DNA from: an uncultured Sphingomonadaceae bacterium
GTDB lineage: Bacteria > Pseudomonadota > Alphaproteobacteria > Sphingomonadales > Sphingomonadaceae
Reading direction: 5' to 3'
Assembly (NCBI GenBank): GCA_947497085.1
Contig: CANMFE010000001.1
Coordinates: 806,001 to 870,000 of the forward strand
DNA length: 64,000 nucleotides
The notes under the pieces are model-generated. The model made no database searches. It was not told the origin of the DNA and worked only from the letters and a program-made list of their open reading frames with translations. The translations under genes were made by a program, and so were the position numbers. Positions 42,544 to 52,175 of the stretch are shown here, in pieces. The stretch's first letter is position 1, and the number at the start of each line of letters is the position of its first letter.

Positions 42544-44010
42544 TCAGCGAAACCTTATCTGGCGCATCAGGAAAGCCGGTGCAAATTTTGCAATTAAAGG
42601 CTCCAAATCAGCGGGCATGTAACGCATCGCGGCAAATAACACGGCAAACCCCGCCATCATGAATGCCGCCCACCATTGCAGTGAAAGACCGGGAAGGTAA
42701 GCGATGGCAAGGACCGATAAGAACACGATAAGCGCACAATAGCGCATGATTTTTGACATTTGCGGCCTCCCATCCGAAATCCACGATAATATGACATAGT
42801 CTATGACACAACGCACGGAAAACACGCTGGCAGCGCCCAGCAATCCGAAATGCTGAAGCGCGAAATACATGGCGGCAAGATAGAAAGGCAGCTGCGCAAG
42901 CAATGCCTTGGTCACCAGATCCGGGCGGCCCATCGCCTGCAACCGCGAATACGGAATAATCGCAAAGGCGTTGATCCAGTACCCCACGAGCAATATCCAC
43001 CCGATGGGCACCGCTTTTTCGGCAATGTCGTGCCCGACCCAAAGGTTGAGAAAAGGCTCCATCGCAAACAGCATCACAAGAACCGGCGGAGTGATCATCA
43101 GGCTCATCACCGAAAGACCCCGGCGTGATAACTGCTGACTTTCCGCCTGTGTCACCGATGCCATGCGCGGGAATAGCGCACCGCCAAGCGAGCGGGGCAG
43201 TACTGATATACGCTGCACGATTTCAAACGGTACCGTATATATCGTCACCGCAACGGCGGACATAATTGCACCGATCAGGAAACGGTCCACCACGACCAAC
43301 AGCGGACTGATAATCGAAATCACCGTTATCCAGCCACCATATTTGAGGAGAGCGACCCATTGCGATCTGTCAAAACGCGGCGCGATACCGGCAAGCAGGT
43401 TTTTGTGCACGCGGGCAAGAAAAAGCAACAGGCCCAGACACCTTGCCGTGATGGCTGCAATAATAAGCCATTTCAGTTCCGGTCCCCAAAACCATGCTAC
43501 GGCCAGCGGTAAAAGCTGAAATAGCGAAGTGCCGATGACGGTGACAATATTTACCTCAAGGAATTTTTCACGCCCCTGCAGGGCCCCGGAAGCCACGCCG
43601 GTCAATGTGGCAACAGGCACGGCAAGGGCAAGAAAAGGAACCGCCGCCATGATTTCGGGGCGCAGGTTTTCATCAATCTTGAAATAATGGGTGAAAAAAT
43701 AATGCGCCGCAAAATATAATATGACCGTGCCGACAAGCCCCATGCCGATATTGACCACCACCGCGGTCCAGAAAACTTCGGATCGCTCCTCGGCACTGCC
43801 ATGTTTCAGCGCGGCAATACGCTGCGCCGTGGCGCGGCCAAGGCCAAGGTCGAAAAGCCCGAAATAGCCGAGAATGAGCCACGCTATGGCCAGCGCGCCA
43901 TAACGTTCCACACCAACAAGCTGAAGATATACCGGGATTGTGAGTAACGCGAGCGCGAGCGGCACGACCGAACCGACGATATTATAGGCCGTATTTTTCC
44001 CGATGCTCAA
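42544..44010 (-). CDS. Polysaccharide flippase (Wzx-like, MOP superfamily)
   Basis: A 488-residue membrane protein of about 12-14 helices that moves the lipid-linked repeat unit across the inner membrane. The start LSIGKNTAYNIVGSVVPLAL, GYFGLFDLGLGRATAQRIA and FPRMASVTQAESQQLSRRG fit the polysaccharide transporter family. The TTG at 44010 is chosen because AAGGATAT lies just upstream and the protein then starts at the first conserved helix; an ATG at 44145 would add 45 unlikely residues. The divergent gene at 44179 shares the 168-base promoter region, which contains the palindrome GGGGCGCCCC at 44134-44143. Confidence 0.88.
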   Translation of the reverse strand: MSIGKNTAYNIVGSVVPLALALLTIPVYLQLVGVERYGALAIAWLILGYFGLFDLGLGRATAQRIAALKHGSAEERSEVFWTAVVVNIGMGLVGTVILYFAAHYFFTHYFKIDENLRPEIMAAVPFLALAVPVATLTGVASGALQGREKFLEVNIVTVIGTSLFQLLPLAVAWFWGPELKWLIIAAITARCLGLLLFLARVHKNLLAGIAPRFDRSQWVALLKYGGWITVISIISPLLVVVDRFLIGAIMSAVAVTIYTVPFEIVQRISVLPRSLGGALFPRMASVTQAESQQLSRRGLSVMSLMITPPVLVMLFAMEPFLNLWVGHDIAEKAVPIGWILLVGYWINAFAIIPYSRLQAMGRPDLVTKALLAQLPFYLAAMYFALQHFGLLGAASVFSVRCVIDYVILSWISDGRPQMSKIMRYCALIVFLSVLAIAYLPGLSLQWWAAFMMAGFAVLFAAMRYMPADLEPLIAKFAPAFLMRQIRFR

Positions 44011-44178
44011 CGCTATATCCTTTTCTCGCGTCCCTTTTGTTTGTTTTTGAGCCAAGCGCAAGTGCAATCTTGTGTTCAGCTTGGGCTGTATAAGCACGCA
44101 TATGTAAAATCCAATACAGGAATTGCATATCGGGGGGCGCCCCACTAAGAGAGCTGAAAACCGGCCCTAAAACAAGTG

Positions 44179-45615
44179 ATGAGCGATACTATTTCTTTTC
44201 CTATCAATGATAAAAAGCGTCCTGTGATAGCGGGGCGTAGCCATGCTTTCTGGGCATCGGGCTTTCTGATCGTCATGGCGATGCTACTGGGCGGCGGAGG
44301 CAGCCGGACGGCGCTTTTTGAAATGCTGGTGCAGCTTGCTGCGATTCCGGCGCTGGTGGTTGGCCTAGGCAACATGCGCACAGCCGAAAACTGGCCGGCA
44401 TTCAGGGGGTTGGTGATGTTGCTCGGTGCAGCGGTCGTCCTCGTCATAGCGCAGCTTATCCCCCTACCTCCCGCGCTCTGGCAGGCGCTTCCAGGCCGTG
44501 AACTGCTGGCGGAGGCTTCGGGCCTGTTATATGAAAGCCAGCCCTGGCGGCCATGGTCGATTGACCCGGAATTAACTCTGCAGGCCGGGCTCAGTCTCGT
44601 CGTGCCGCTGGGGGTTGTACTCACGGCCATGCATCTGGACATGCAGGAAAGAAGACTGCTGCTCATGCTCGTGCTCATGATGGTGATCGTCAATCTTGGC
44701 ACGTCATTCCTGCAGGCTATATCGGGCGGAAGCAGTTTCTATCTTTACCAGACTTCCCATAAAGGCTTGCCCATCGGCCTGTTTGCAAACCGCAACCATA
44801 TGGCGCAGCTCCTGCTAATCGCCATTTTTGTCGCTGCAGGGCTGTTCGCTACCCGGCGGTCGGGCAATTCCAATCCCGGGCAGATTATGCTGCTATCGGC
44901 AGTCGTACTGGTCCTTGCATTCGCCATATTGGCTACCAATAGCCGCACCGTCACCGCCCTACTGCTGCCGGCGCTCATATTTGTGGCATACACCCTACTG
45001 CCAAAGCGCTTCCGCAAAAAGGCTTTGTGGATCATTGGCGGCATCATTGCCGCAATCGCGGCGCTGATCGCGGCAATGCTCTCTACCGGGCGGTTTCAGG
45101 CCATTAATACGCTGGTGGACCGTTTTGGCCAGAATGAGGACCATCGGTTTGAATTCTGGCCCGACGCATGGAGCGCCATGTGGCAATATATGCCCTCTGG
45201 TTCTGGAATGGGGACATTTGACACAGCTTTCAGAGCGAATGAAACGCTCGCCATTGTTGGCACGCATTATGTAAACAATGCGCATAACGAATATCTGGAA
45301 ATCGGCATAGAAGCGGGCATATTCGGCCTCGCCATAATTGCAGGCCTGATATTCTGGGTTGTACGGCGCGCATTTCAGCTGTTTTACCGCAGCGAAAATA
45401 AGGGGTCGTCTGTTATGGCGGGCTATGCCATCGCGGCATTGGGCTTTATCGCATTGCATTCATTAACCGATTATCCCCTGCGCGCATTATCCATCATGGC
45501 GGTCGCATCACTGTTGCTCTCCATTGTCGCCGCTTCTGGCAGGCGCGCCGGGCCTGGATCGCAGTATCAGGCCGCGGATACGGCCAACCATTCTGTCGCA
45601 GCGGAACAAGGATAA
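44179..45615 (+). CDS. O-antigen ligase/polymerase family membrane protein
   Basis: A 478-residue protein with about 11 hydrophobic helices and a large periplasmic loop in the second half. RFGQNEDHRFEFWPDAWSAM, SGMGTFDTAFRANETLAI and NNAHNEYLEIGIEAGIFG are the Wzy_C/WaaL-family loop and downstream motif, with the conserved NAHNEYLE His. It may be the polymerase for this polymer, or attach it to another carrier, with the 36035 protein taking the other role. The following gap leads to wza. Confidence 0.88.
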   Translation: MSDTISFPINDKKRPVIAGRSHAFWASGFLIVMAMLLGGGGSRTALFEMLVQLAAIPALVVGLGNMRTAENWPAFRGLVMLLGAAVVLVIAQLIPLPPALWQALPGRELLAEASGLLYESQPWRPWSIDPELTLQAGLSLVVPLGVVLTAMHLDMQERRLLLMLVLMMVIVNLGTSFLQAISGGSSFYLYQTSHKGLPIGLFANRNHMAQLLLIAIFVAAGLFATRRSGNSNPGQIMLLSAVVLVLAFAILATNSRTVTALLLPALIFVAYTLLPKRFRKKALWIIGGIIAAIAALIAAMLSTGRFQAINTLVDRFGQNEDHRFEFWPDAWSAMWQYMPSGSGMGTFDTAFRANETLAIVGTHYVNNAHNEYLEIGIEAGIFGLAIIAGLIFWVVRRAFQLFYRSENKGSSVMAGYAIAALGFIALHSLTDYPLRALSIMAVASLLLSIVAASGRRAGPGSQYQAADTANHSVAAEQG

Positions 45616-45691
45616 AACCCTTTTGCCTTTTACAACAAACATCTTTCAGCTAGAGACTGGAATCGAAATGAATGGGACAGTTGTGTCCGGC

Positions 45692-45720
45692 TTGCTTCGA
45701 CGCAACCCTGTTCATAATAA
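45692..45720 (+). promoter_or_regulatory. Possible promoter upstream of wza
   Basis: TTGCTT (45692-45697) and TAATAA (45715-45720) with a 17-base spacer, 34 bases upstream of the wza start; a small inverted repeat GGACA-TGTCC lies just before it at about 45676-45689. The match to consensus is only moderate. Confidence 0.25.
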
Positions 45721-45753
45721 TACAGAATTTAAAAACCGGACGGGACAAAATTA

Positions 45754-46482
45754 ATGCAATCGCTTTCCAAACGCACAGTGATGGCACGTTGGCTTGTGAT
45801 GGCCAGTGCATGCACCGCGCTAACGGCATGTTATGGCAGCCGCGATGTGGTATCTGGCAGCGTGCCGCAAACGGCGAATATCCTGACAGCTTCCACGGCA
45901 TCCTCTCAATCTTTCCCCGATGCCTATCCTGCCTATCAGATTGGACCCCAGGACGAACTGAGCGTCACCGTGTTCCGTGAACCTGACCTCAGCCTCCCTC
46001 AGGTTACAGTCGACACTGGCGGACGTTTTGAAATGGCGCTGATCGGACAGGTTAATGCAGTGGGCAAGACGCCTGAAGAACTATCTAATGAGCTGGAACG
46101 GCGTTATGGCGAGGATTATCTGGTCAACCCGGATGTCGCTGTAAATATTCTCAAGGTAAATTCACGGCGCCTGACTGTTGAAGGCGCGCTGGAACGGCCC
46201 GGTGTCTTCTCCATTACTGAAAACACCACCCTTATTGGCGCGATCGCCATGGCGGGCGGCCCTAGTTCGACAGCAAAACTGAAAGAAGTGGCTGTTTTCC
46301 GTAAGGTTGATGGTGAAAATCTGGTCGCTGTATTCGATTATTCAGCTATCCGTTCGGGTGAAGCAGAAAACCCTCAAATTCTGCCAGGCGATATCGTTGT
46401 TGTCGGCTTTTCCGGATTCAAGCAAGGCTTCCAGGATTTCCTGAAAACAGCCCCGTTGCTGGGTATCTTTACCCGCTTTTGA
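45754..46482 (+). CDS. wza: Polysaccharide export lipoprotein (Wza family)
   Basis: A 242-residue outer-membrane polysaccharide export protein. The lipoprotein signal ends in the lipobox LTAC with Cys26. The poly-export domain follows (YQIGPQDELSVTVFREPDLS near residue 55), then a SLBB-type segment (VNSRRLTVEGALERPGVFSI, ILPGDIVVVG). It is shorter than E. coli Wza, as usual for alphaproteobacterial members. It forms the outer-membrane channel together with the Wzc-type kinase encoded 22 bases downstream. Confidence 0.92.
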   Translation: MQSLSKRTVMARWLVMASACTALTACYGSRDVVSGSVPQTANILTASTASSQSFPDAYPAYQIGPQDELSVTVFREPDLSLPQVTVDTGGRFEMALIGQVNAVGKTPEELSNELERRYGEDYLVNPDVAVNILKVNSRRLTVEGALERPGVFSITENTTLIGAIAMAGGPSSTAKLKEVAVFRKVDGENLVAVFDYSAIRSGEAENPQILPGDIVVVGFSGFKQGFQDFLKTAPLLGIFTRF

Positions 46483-46504
46483 TGATTTATAAGGTTTTGT
46501 AAAA

Positions 46505-48682
46505 ATGAACGACCGTTATGCAGCCAATGATCTGGAAGACCGCTATGATGAAGAAAGTGGTGGATTTTCCTTTAATCTTGGTGATTTGCGCTCAATGGCA
46601 TATCGTCAGCGCTACGTCCTGCTCGCCAGTATACTTACCGCACTCCTGCTGGGAATAATTGCGACTTTCCTGATGACACCGCAATATACTGCAGGCGTAT
46701 CCGTACAAATCGAAGCACGCAATGACACGATTGTGGAAGACGGCGCGATTGAGCGCGAACTGCGCGGCGGTGAAGTCCAGCGCTATGTACAGGGCCAGGT
46801 AGACCTTATCAAAAGCCGTAGCATGGCCACACGTGTCGCCAATGAACTGCGCCTGACCGCAAATGACAATTTTCTGGTCGCCATGAATGTCGAACCCGCG
46901 GCAGAGGCTGGCACGGGTGATAATGTACAGCGCGTTCGCCGTGCACAGGTGATTGATGCGCTCACCAGCAATGTTCAGATCACCCTGCCTTTCAATTCAA
47001 ATATCGCGAATATCACGTTTACCAGTCCTGACCCGCAAACTGCGGTCAAGGTGGCAAACTCCTATGCCGAAAACCTGATCACAGGCAATATCGAGCAGCG
47101 TTTTGAAGCAACATCCTATGCGCGCGACTTTCTGGAAAAAGAAATCGCCGATACGAAGAAACGGCTGGAAGAATCGGAAAAACTAGCCATTCTCTATGCG
47201 AAAAATTCGCAGATAATCGATGCCAGTGACGGGTTTTCGACATCTTCGGATGAAACGGCACCGCGTTCGATTACAACCGCGAATCTTGTGCAGATGAACA
47301 ATGATGTCGCCGCCGCCAAGACAAACAGAATTCTGGCTGAGGAAAAATGGAAACAGGCGCAGCGTACGCCGTTGATGAGCATGCCAGAAGTTCTCAGCAA
47401 CTCCACAATCCAGGCGCTGCAAAATGAACGCGCTCAGAAAGAAGCGGAACTGCGCGAACTGGCCGAACGCTATAAGCCCGGCCATCCTGTCATGCAGGAT
47501 AAATCTACACAGATGGCCGCAATAGACAACCAGATCCGCAGTCTGGCGCAGGATATTCGCAACTCGATCCGCGATACCTATGAAGTCGCACGGCGGCAGG
47601 AAGCATCACTCAGCCAGAGCTTGGGTGGCCTCAAAGATGCCACGCTTGCCGAACAGAATAAGCGTATTGAACTGAACCTGCTCAGCCGCGAAGTTGACAC
47701 CAATCGCACACTTTATCAGTCACTGCTGGAACGGTACAAGCAGGTCAGCACGAATGCGGACGCTGCGACCAACAATATTTCGATAATCGACACAGCGGAA
47801 GATGCCCGGAAAGTGTCTCCGCGGCCGTTCATCAACATTCTGCTCTCGCTGTTCGCGGGCCTTGCTCTGGGCGCATTGCTCGCCTTTCTGCGCGAGACAT
47901 TTGATGACTCGGTGCGTTCACCTGATGATGTCAAGCGCAAGCTTGGTCTGCCATTGCTGGGCACCACACCGCTCTATGATACGGACATGACAATCATAGA
48001 AGCTCTGGGCGACCGTAAATCGGCGATTGCTGAAGCCTATGCCTCTGTCCGGTCATCGCTCGATTTCAGCACCGCCGATGGCGCGCCATCATCCATGCTG
48101 ATGACCAGTAGCCAGCCGGCCGAGGGTAAAAGTACCAGCGCGATAGCAATTGCGGAAAGCTTTGGCCGTGCCGGCAAGCGCGTACTGCTTGTCGATGCCG
48201 ATCTTCGTATTCCATCACTGCATGGCTATCTGGGCCTGCACAATAATGGCGGCTTTGTATCGGTATTGACGGGCAACAGCTCGCTCGAACGCGAAATCCA
48301 GAACCCTGAAGGCGTCAGCTTCCAGTTCCTGTCGTGCGGCCCGATTCCGCCGGATCCGGCAGAGATCATGGTTACCGGCACGATCCGCCGCTTTGTGGAG
48401 CAGTATAAAGACCAGTTTGACGTTATACTGATCGACGGGCCGCCCGTAATGGGGCTTGCCGACAGTCCACAAATTGCGCGCGCGGTTGATGGCGCCATAT
48501 TGGTGGTGGAAGCCGGCAAAGTGCATGGCGGCCAGACCAAGACTGCTATGCGGCGACTGGGCGATGCAAACGCGAATATATTGGGCGTATTGCTCACAAA
48601 ATTTGACGCCAGCAGCAGCGGTTATGGCAATTATTACGGTTATGATTACACTTATGGCCGGGCCAAGGCGCAGGGCAGATAG
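46505..48682 (+). CDS. wzc: Polysaccharide co-polymerase with tyrosine autokinase (Wzc-like)
   Basis: A 725-residue inner-membrane protein controlling chain length and export. Residues 40-65 and about 440-465 are transmembrane helices flanking a coiled-coil periplasmic domain with a Wzz-like start. The cytoplasmic BY-kinase has the Walker A motif SSQPAEGKSTSA near 536, the A' motif LLVDADLRIPSLH and the Walker B motif VILIDGPPV. The tail has a tyrosine cluster (GYGNYYGYDYTYGR, six Tyr), the usual autophosphorylation site. It follows wza closely and precedes an unknown exported protein gene. Confidence 0.94.
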   Translation: MNDRYAANDLEDRYDEESGGFSFNLGDLRSMAYRQRYVLLASILTALLLGIIATFLMTPQYTAGVSVQIEARNDTIVEDGAIERELRGGEVQRYVQGQVDLIKSRSMATRVANELRLTANDNFLVAMNVEPAAEAGTGDNVQRVRRAQVIDALTSNVQITLPFNSNIANITFTSPDPQTAVKVANSYAENLITGNIEQRFEATSYARDFLEKEIADTKKRLEESEKLAILYAKNSQIIDASDGFSTSSDETAPRSITTANLVQMNNDVAAAKTNRILAEEKWKQAQRTPLMSMPEVLSNSTIQALQNERAQKEAELRELAERYKPGHPVMQDKSTQMAAIDNQIRSLAQDIRNSIRDTYEVARRQEASLSQSLGGLKDATLAEQNKRIELNLLSREVDTNRTLYQSLLERYKQVSTNADAATNNISIIDTAEDARKVSPRPFINILLSLFAGLALGALLAFLRETFDDSVRSPDDVKRKLGLPLLGTTPLYDTDMTIIEALGDRKSAIAEAYASVRSSLDFSTADGAPSSMLMTSSQPAEGKSTSAIAIAESFGRAGKRVLLVDADLRIPSLHGYLGLHNNGGFVSVLTGNSSLEREIQNPEGVSFQFLSCGPIPPDPAEIMVTGTIRRFVEQYKDQFDVILIDGPPVMGLADSPQIARAVDGAILVVEAGKVHGGQTKTAMRRLGDANANILGVLLTKFDASSSGYGNYYGYDYTYGRAKAQGR

Positions 48683-48721
48683 CTTGCTTCCAGTGCCGGA
48701 AAAATCAGACAGGCCAGCAAG

Positions 48722-49912
48722 ATGATAAGCATTATAGTCAGGATATTGGCGGGCACCGCAATTGCCGCAGCGGTCATCAGCACCGGCTTGTCCGAAGCTG
48801 CCACCAACAGCAATCAATATATGACCGCCATCAAGATTCCAGGCGACAGCGGCGAATCTTTGGCGCGCTTGTCATCCGATGCCTATGCCGCCGGTGAAAA
48901 GAAAATTGCCCGCGATATGGCACTCAAAGCGCTGGATAAGTCACTCGCACATGTAGAGGCGTTGCGCACTGTGGGTATAACAGATTTCGAAGCGGGCAAG
49001 GAAGAAAACGGGCTTCGTCTCGTGAAAATCAGCGGTCAGATGAGCTGGCGTGACAGCGCCGGTCAGGCATGGTTGTTGCAGCGGGCCTTGCTTGGCAAGG
49101 ATTATGCAACCGCAATCAAGCATACCGATGCATTGCTGCGGCGGCGCAAAGTGCAGGAGGAGATTTTCAGCATCTTCAACCTGGCCGGGCAGGAGCCGAA
49201 ACTTTCCGAGCCGCTCAAAGCACAATTTGCCAATATGCCGAACTGGCGCGAGAATTTCTTTGCAACACGCAAAAATACGCCTGCCGAGCAATATGATGGT
49301 TTCGAGGGCCTGATCCGTGCGTTGGAAGACAGTCCGGCACCGGCGACACGGCGGGAAATGACACCCTATATCAACCTGCTCGTCAGCCAGGGTCTGGAAA
49401 ACAGGGCGCTAAGTCTGTGGGCGGAATTCTTCCCGGAGGACGGCATAGCGGTAACATCAGGCAAAACGGCTCAGCTAGACTGGCCTACAGGCGAGCGTAT
49501 TGACAAACCGCTGCCTTTTGACTGGCGTTTCAGCGATGGCCGCTCAGTTTTCGCTTCTGTCGAAGAAGACGGAAATGGTGACGCCATGACACTCGATCTG
49601 GAGCTTGACCGTAATGCCGTTGGCGATCTTGCCTGGCGCAACTTGCGTATCGCACCGGGTACGGCCCATCTCACCGTTGATGTAGATGGCAGCGCTCTGC
49701 GTGATATGCATGATATGCGTTGGTCACTCACATGCCTGGGCCGCGAAGGCAGCAAGCAATATTTCCGCTCCGATGGTCCTGCGCAAAACGGCTGGACCAT
49801 CCCGGTCCAGGGAGCGTGCAGTACCTACAGGCTGGCTCTTGAAACACCTTTAGGCGGGATAGCCGGCGCAAAACGTTTGCGTATCGGCTTGGTTACATTG
49901 CGCGTGGACTAG
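48722..49912 (+). CDS. Exported protein of unknown function in the polysaccharide cluster
   Basis: I do not recognise this 396-residue protein. It has a signal peptide (MISIIVRILAGTAIAAAVIS, cleavage after SEA), an alpha-helical first half with repeated helix pairs suggesting TPR-like repeats (LARLSSDAYAAGEKKIARD, MALKALDKSLAHVEALRTVG), and a second half of beta-rich sequence with two cysteines (LTCLG and GACST) that may form a disulfide. It begins 39 bases after wzc on the same strand, so it probably helps assembly or export of the polymer in the periplasm. Confidence 0.7.
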   Translation: MISIIVRILAGTAIAAAVISTGLSEAATNSNQYMTAIKIPGDSGESLARLSSDAYAAGEKKIARDMALKALDKSLAHVEALRTVGITDFEAGKEENGLRLVKISGQMSWRDSAGQAWLLQRALLGKDYATAIKHTDALLRRRKVQEEIFSIFNLAGQEPKLSEPLKAQFANMPNWRENFFATRKNTPAEQYDGFEGLIRALEDSPAPATRREMTPYINLLVSQGLENRALSLWAEFFPEDGIAVTSGKTAQLDWPTGERIDKPLPFDWRFSDGRSVFASVEEDGNGDAMTLDLELDRNAVGDLAWRNLRIAPGTAHLTVDVDGSALRDMHDMRWSLTCLGREGSKQYFRSDGPAQNGWTIPVQGACSTYRLALETPLGGIAGAKRLRIGLVTLRVD

Positions 49913-49934
49913 CTGCATTGGCGCGCTAAGCTCC

Positions 49935-50939
49935 TTAGGGTTTTACACTGACATCCGCGATTACAGGGTGATGGTCCGCTCCGGCGCTGGCTTTGCCGGT
50001 AAATGCATTGCGCACCTTCATATCGTCGCGCACAAAAATATGGTCGATACGGGCAAATGCGCCAAAAATGCCGCTCCGCCTGCCGCGCGCGGGAAAGCTG
50101 CTGCCCTGCCCTAGCCCGGCACTGGCCTGTGCATTTTGCATGATTGCGTTCATAAGCGTATAGCCATCGTTCCACTGTGATGCATTATAGTCGCCAACAA
50201 CAAAATGCGGCTTTTCCTCGCGCACCGCATTTCTCAAGGCAACGTAAAAGGCCCTGTTTTCGGCGGGACGTACGTAATTTTTGGGTGCGCGCATTGTCCA
50301 TATGGTAAGCGGATTGCCTTTATAGACGATCTGCGTTTTCAAAACAGAATCCAGTGCCTCACCCGTGCCAGATTGTACTGACCCGCGCGCAAATATGACC
50401 AGCGGACCTTTGGAGGCACTTTGCCACTGCGTCCCGCTCGCCTTTTCCAGCGCGCTTGTAAGCTCAGCAATATCAGAAACCTCCTGCACCGCGATAATAT
50501 CGGCATCATAGCTGGCAAGCCGCTCGGCTGCGGCCTCCATTTGCCGGTTGCGCCCGCGCAGCGACGCACTGACAATGCGGATGCTTCCAGCCTCTTTCAC
50601 GGATTCGCCCGCAGACAGGTTAAACCCGTTGCCATAGGACAAAACCCCTAGAGCAAGAACACCCCCCAAAGCAGCCCATATGAAATCCCGGCGAAAGACC
50701 ATGATGAGCGCCGCCAACAGCGCTGTCAGGCCGTATATAAATGCACCTGAATGAATAAAGCCCAGATAGCGCAGGCTATCACCAATGACGAACCAGCTGA
50801 GCAGCCAGATGGCAAGGCCAATTACCACAAGACGCGGAATCCAGCGCAGGTAAAAGCCTCCCTGCCGCCATAAAGGCCGCCTGGCATGTGAAACACGGCC
50901 TGCTCTATCCATAACCATTTCCTGTCCATGCTTTGCCAT
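49935..50939 (-). CDS. Endonuclease/exonuclease/phosphatase family membrane protein
   Basis: A 334-residue protein whose first 110 residues contain about three hydrophobic helices, followed by an EEP-fold domain. Motifs: IRIVSASLRGRNRQM with DADIIAVQEVSD (metal-binding Glu), FVVGDYNASQW (catalytic Asp-Asn) and RIDHIFVRDD with ADHHPVIADV (catalytic Asp-His). The substrate may be nucleic acid, a phospholipid or another phosphodiester; the family does not tell. It is convergent with the unknown exported protein gene and divergent from wecB. The start is uncertain among several Met codons. Confidence 0.85.
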   Translation of the reverse strand: MAKHGQEMVMDRAGRVSHARRPLWRQGGFYLRWIPRLVVIGLAIWLLSWFVIGDSLRYLGFIHSGAFIYGLTALLAALIMVFRRDFIWAALGGVLALGVLSYGNGFNLSAGESVKEAGSIRIVSASLRGRNRQMEAAAERLASYDADIIAVQEVSDIAELTSALEKASGTQWQSASKGPLVIFARGSVQSGTGEALDSVLKTQIVYKGNPLTIWTMRAPKNYVRPAENRAFYVALRNAVREEKPHFVVGDYNASQWNDGYTLMNAIMQNAQASAGLGQGSSFPARGRRSGIFGAFARIDHIFVRDDMKVRNAFTGKASAGADHHPVIADVSVKP

Positions 50940-51053
50940 AGGCCTGTACCGGCCTGTTCGCGCGCCTAGCCAATTGAGGTTGCACTGACAAGGCTTTCTT
51001 CATATAGCGACGACCAGATATCCCCGCCTTTTCAAACATGATGAGACGCTTTT

Positions 51054-52175
51054 TTGACCTATAAAATACTGACGATTTTCGGAACACGGCCTGAAGCTAT
51101 CAAGCTATTCCCCGTTTTGCATGCTTTTGCGAATGTCGAAGGATTCGAGCCTGTTACATGCGTAACGGCGCAACACCGCGAAATACTGGACCAGGTCCTG
51201 GAAATCGGTGAAGTCACACCGCAATATGATCTCGACGTGATGCGCCCGGACCAATCGCTTGATGCGCTGACAGCGCGCCTGCTCACCGGCATTGGCGAAG
51301 TCATGGATGAAGTAAAGCCGGACCGCGTCATTGTGCAGGGTGACACCGCCACTGCCATGGTCGGGGCGCTTGCCGCCTATTACCGCAAGATACCAGTCGG
51401 CCATGTCGAGGCAGGCCTGCGCAGCTATAATATCTACCATCCCTGGCCCGAAGAAGTGAATCGCAAGATTATCGGCAATATTGCCGACCTGCATTTCGCA
51501 CCCACCGAAACATCGGCCGAGGCGCTGCACAAGGAAGCGGTCAATCCATACCATGTCCACATCACCGGCAATACCGTTATTGATGCCCTGCACTGGGTCA
51601 CCAAACGGATTGAGGCGGAACCGCAGCTGGCGTCTGGACTGGATGAACTGAAAACACGCTTCGCAGGTAAGCGTATCATCGGTGTCACCAGCCACAGGCG
51701 CGAGAATTTTGGTGGCGGACTGGAAAATATCGCCGCCGCTGTTGCGGATATCGCGGCGCGCGATGATGTTGCGATTATCTTTCCTGTCCACCCTAATCCC
51801 AATGTTCGCGCCGTCATGGATGACGCATTGGCCGGGCTGGATAATGTCGCGATGATCGAACCGCTGGATTACCCACATTTCGTGCATTTACTCTCACTCG
51901 CCGACATCATGTTGACCGACAGCGGCGGGGTTCAGGAAGAGGCACCTGCGCTTGGCAAACCGGTGCTGGTCATGCGCGAAACCACCGAACGCCCCGAAGG
52001 CGTCGCCGCAGGCACGGCCAAACTGGTCGGGACAGACCGCGCCAAAATCGTATCGGAAACTTTCACATTACTCGATGATGCGGATGCCTATGCCGCGATG
52101 GCAAAGGCGCATAATCCGTTTGGTGACGGCACATCTGCCGCGAAAATCGCAGGAATTATCAAAAATGCAATCTGA
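51054..52175 (+). CDS. wecB: UDP-N-acetylglucosamine 2-epimerase (non-hydrolysing)
   Basis: A 373-residue enzyme interconverting UDP-GlcNAc and UDP-ManNAc. ILTIFGTRPEAIKLFPVLHA is the family start, then VQGDTATAMVGALAAYYRKIPVGHVEAGLRS, TSHRRENFGGGLENI and DSGGVQEEAPALGKPVLVMRETTERPE carry the UDP-binding and catalytic residues. The start is TTG at 51054; the nearby ATG codons are out of frame or run into a stop. The 3' end overlaps wecC by 11 bases, implying coupled translation. Confidence 0.95.
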   Translation: MTYKILTIFGTRPEAIKLFPVLHAFANVEGFEPVTCVTAQHREILDQVLEIGEVTPQYDLDVMRPDQSLDALTARLLTGIGEVMDEVKPDRVIVQGDTATAMVGALAAYYRKIPVGHVEAGLRSYNIYHPWPEEVNRKIIGNIADLHFAPTETSAEALHKEAVNPYHVHITGNTVIDALHWVTKRIEAEPQLASGLDELKTRFAGKRIIGVTSHRRENFGGGLENIAAAVADIAARDDVAIIFPVHPNPNVRAVMDDALAGLDNVAMIEPLDYPHFVHLLSLADIMLTDSGGVQEEAPALGKPVLVMRETTERPEGVAAGTAKLVGTDRAKIVSETFTLLDDADAYAAMAKAHNPFGDGTSAAKIAGIIKNAI

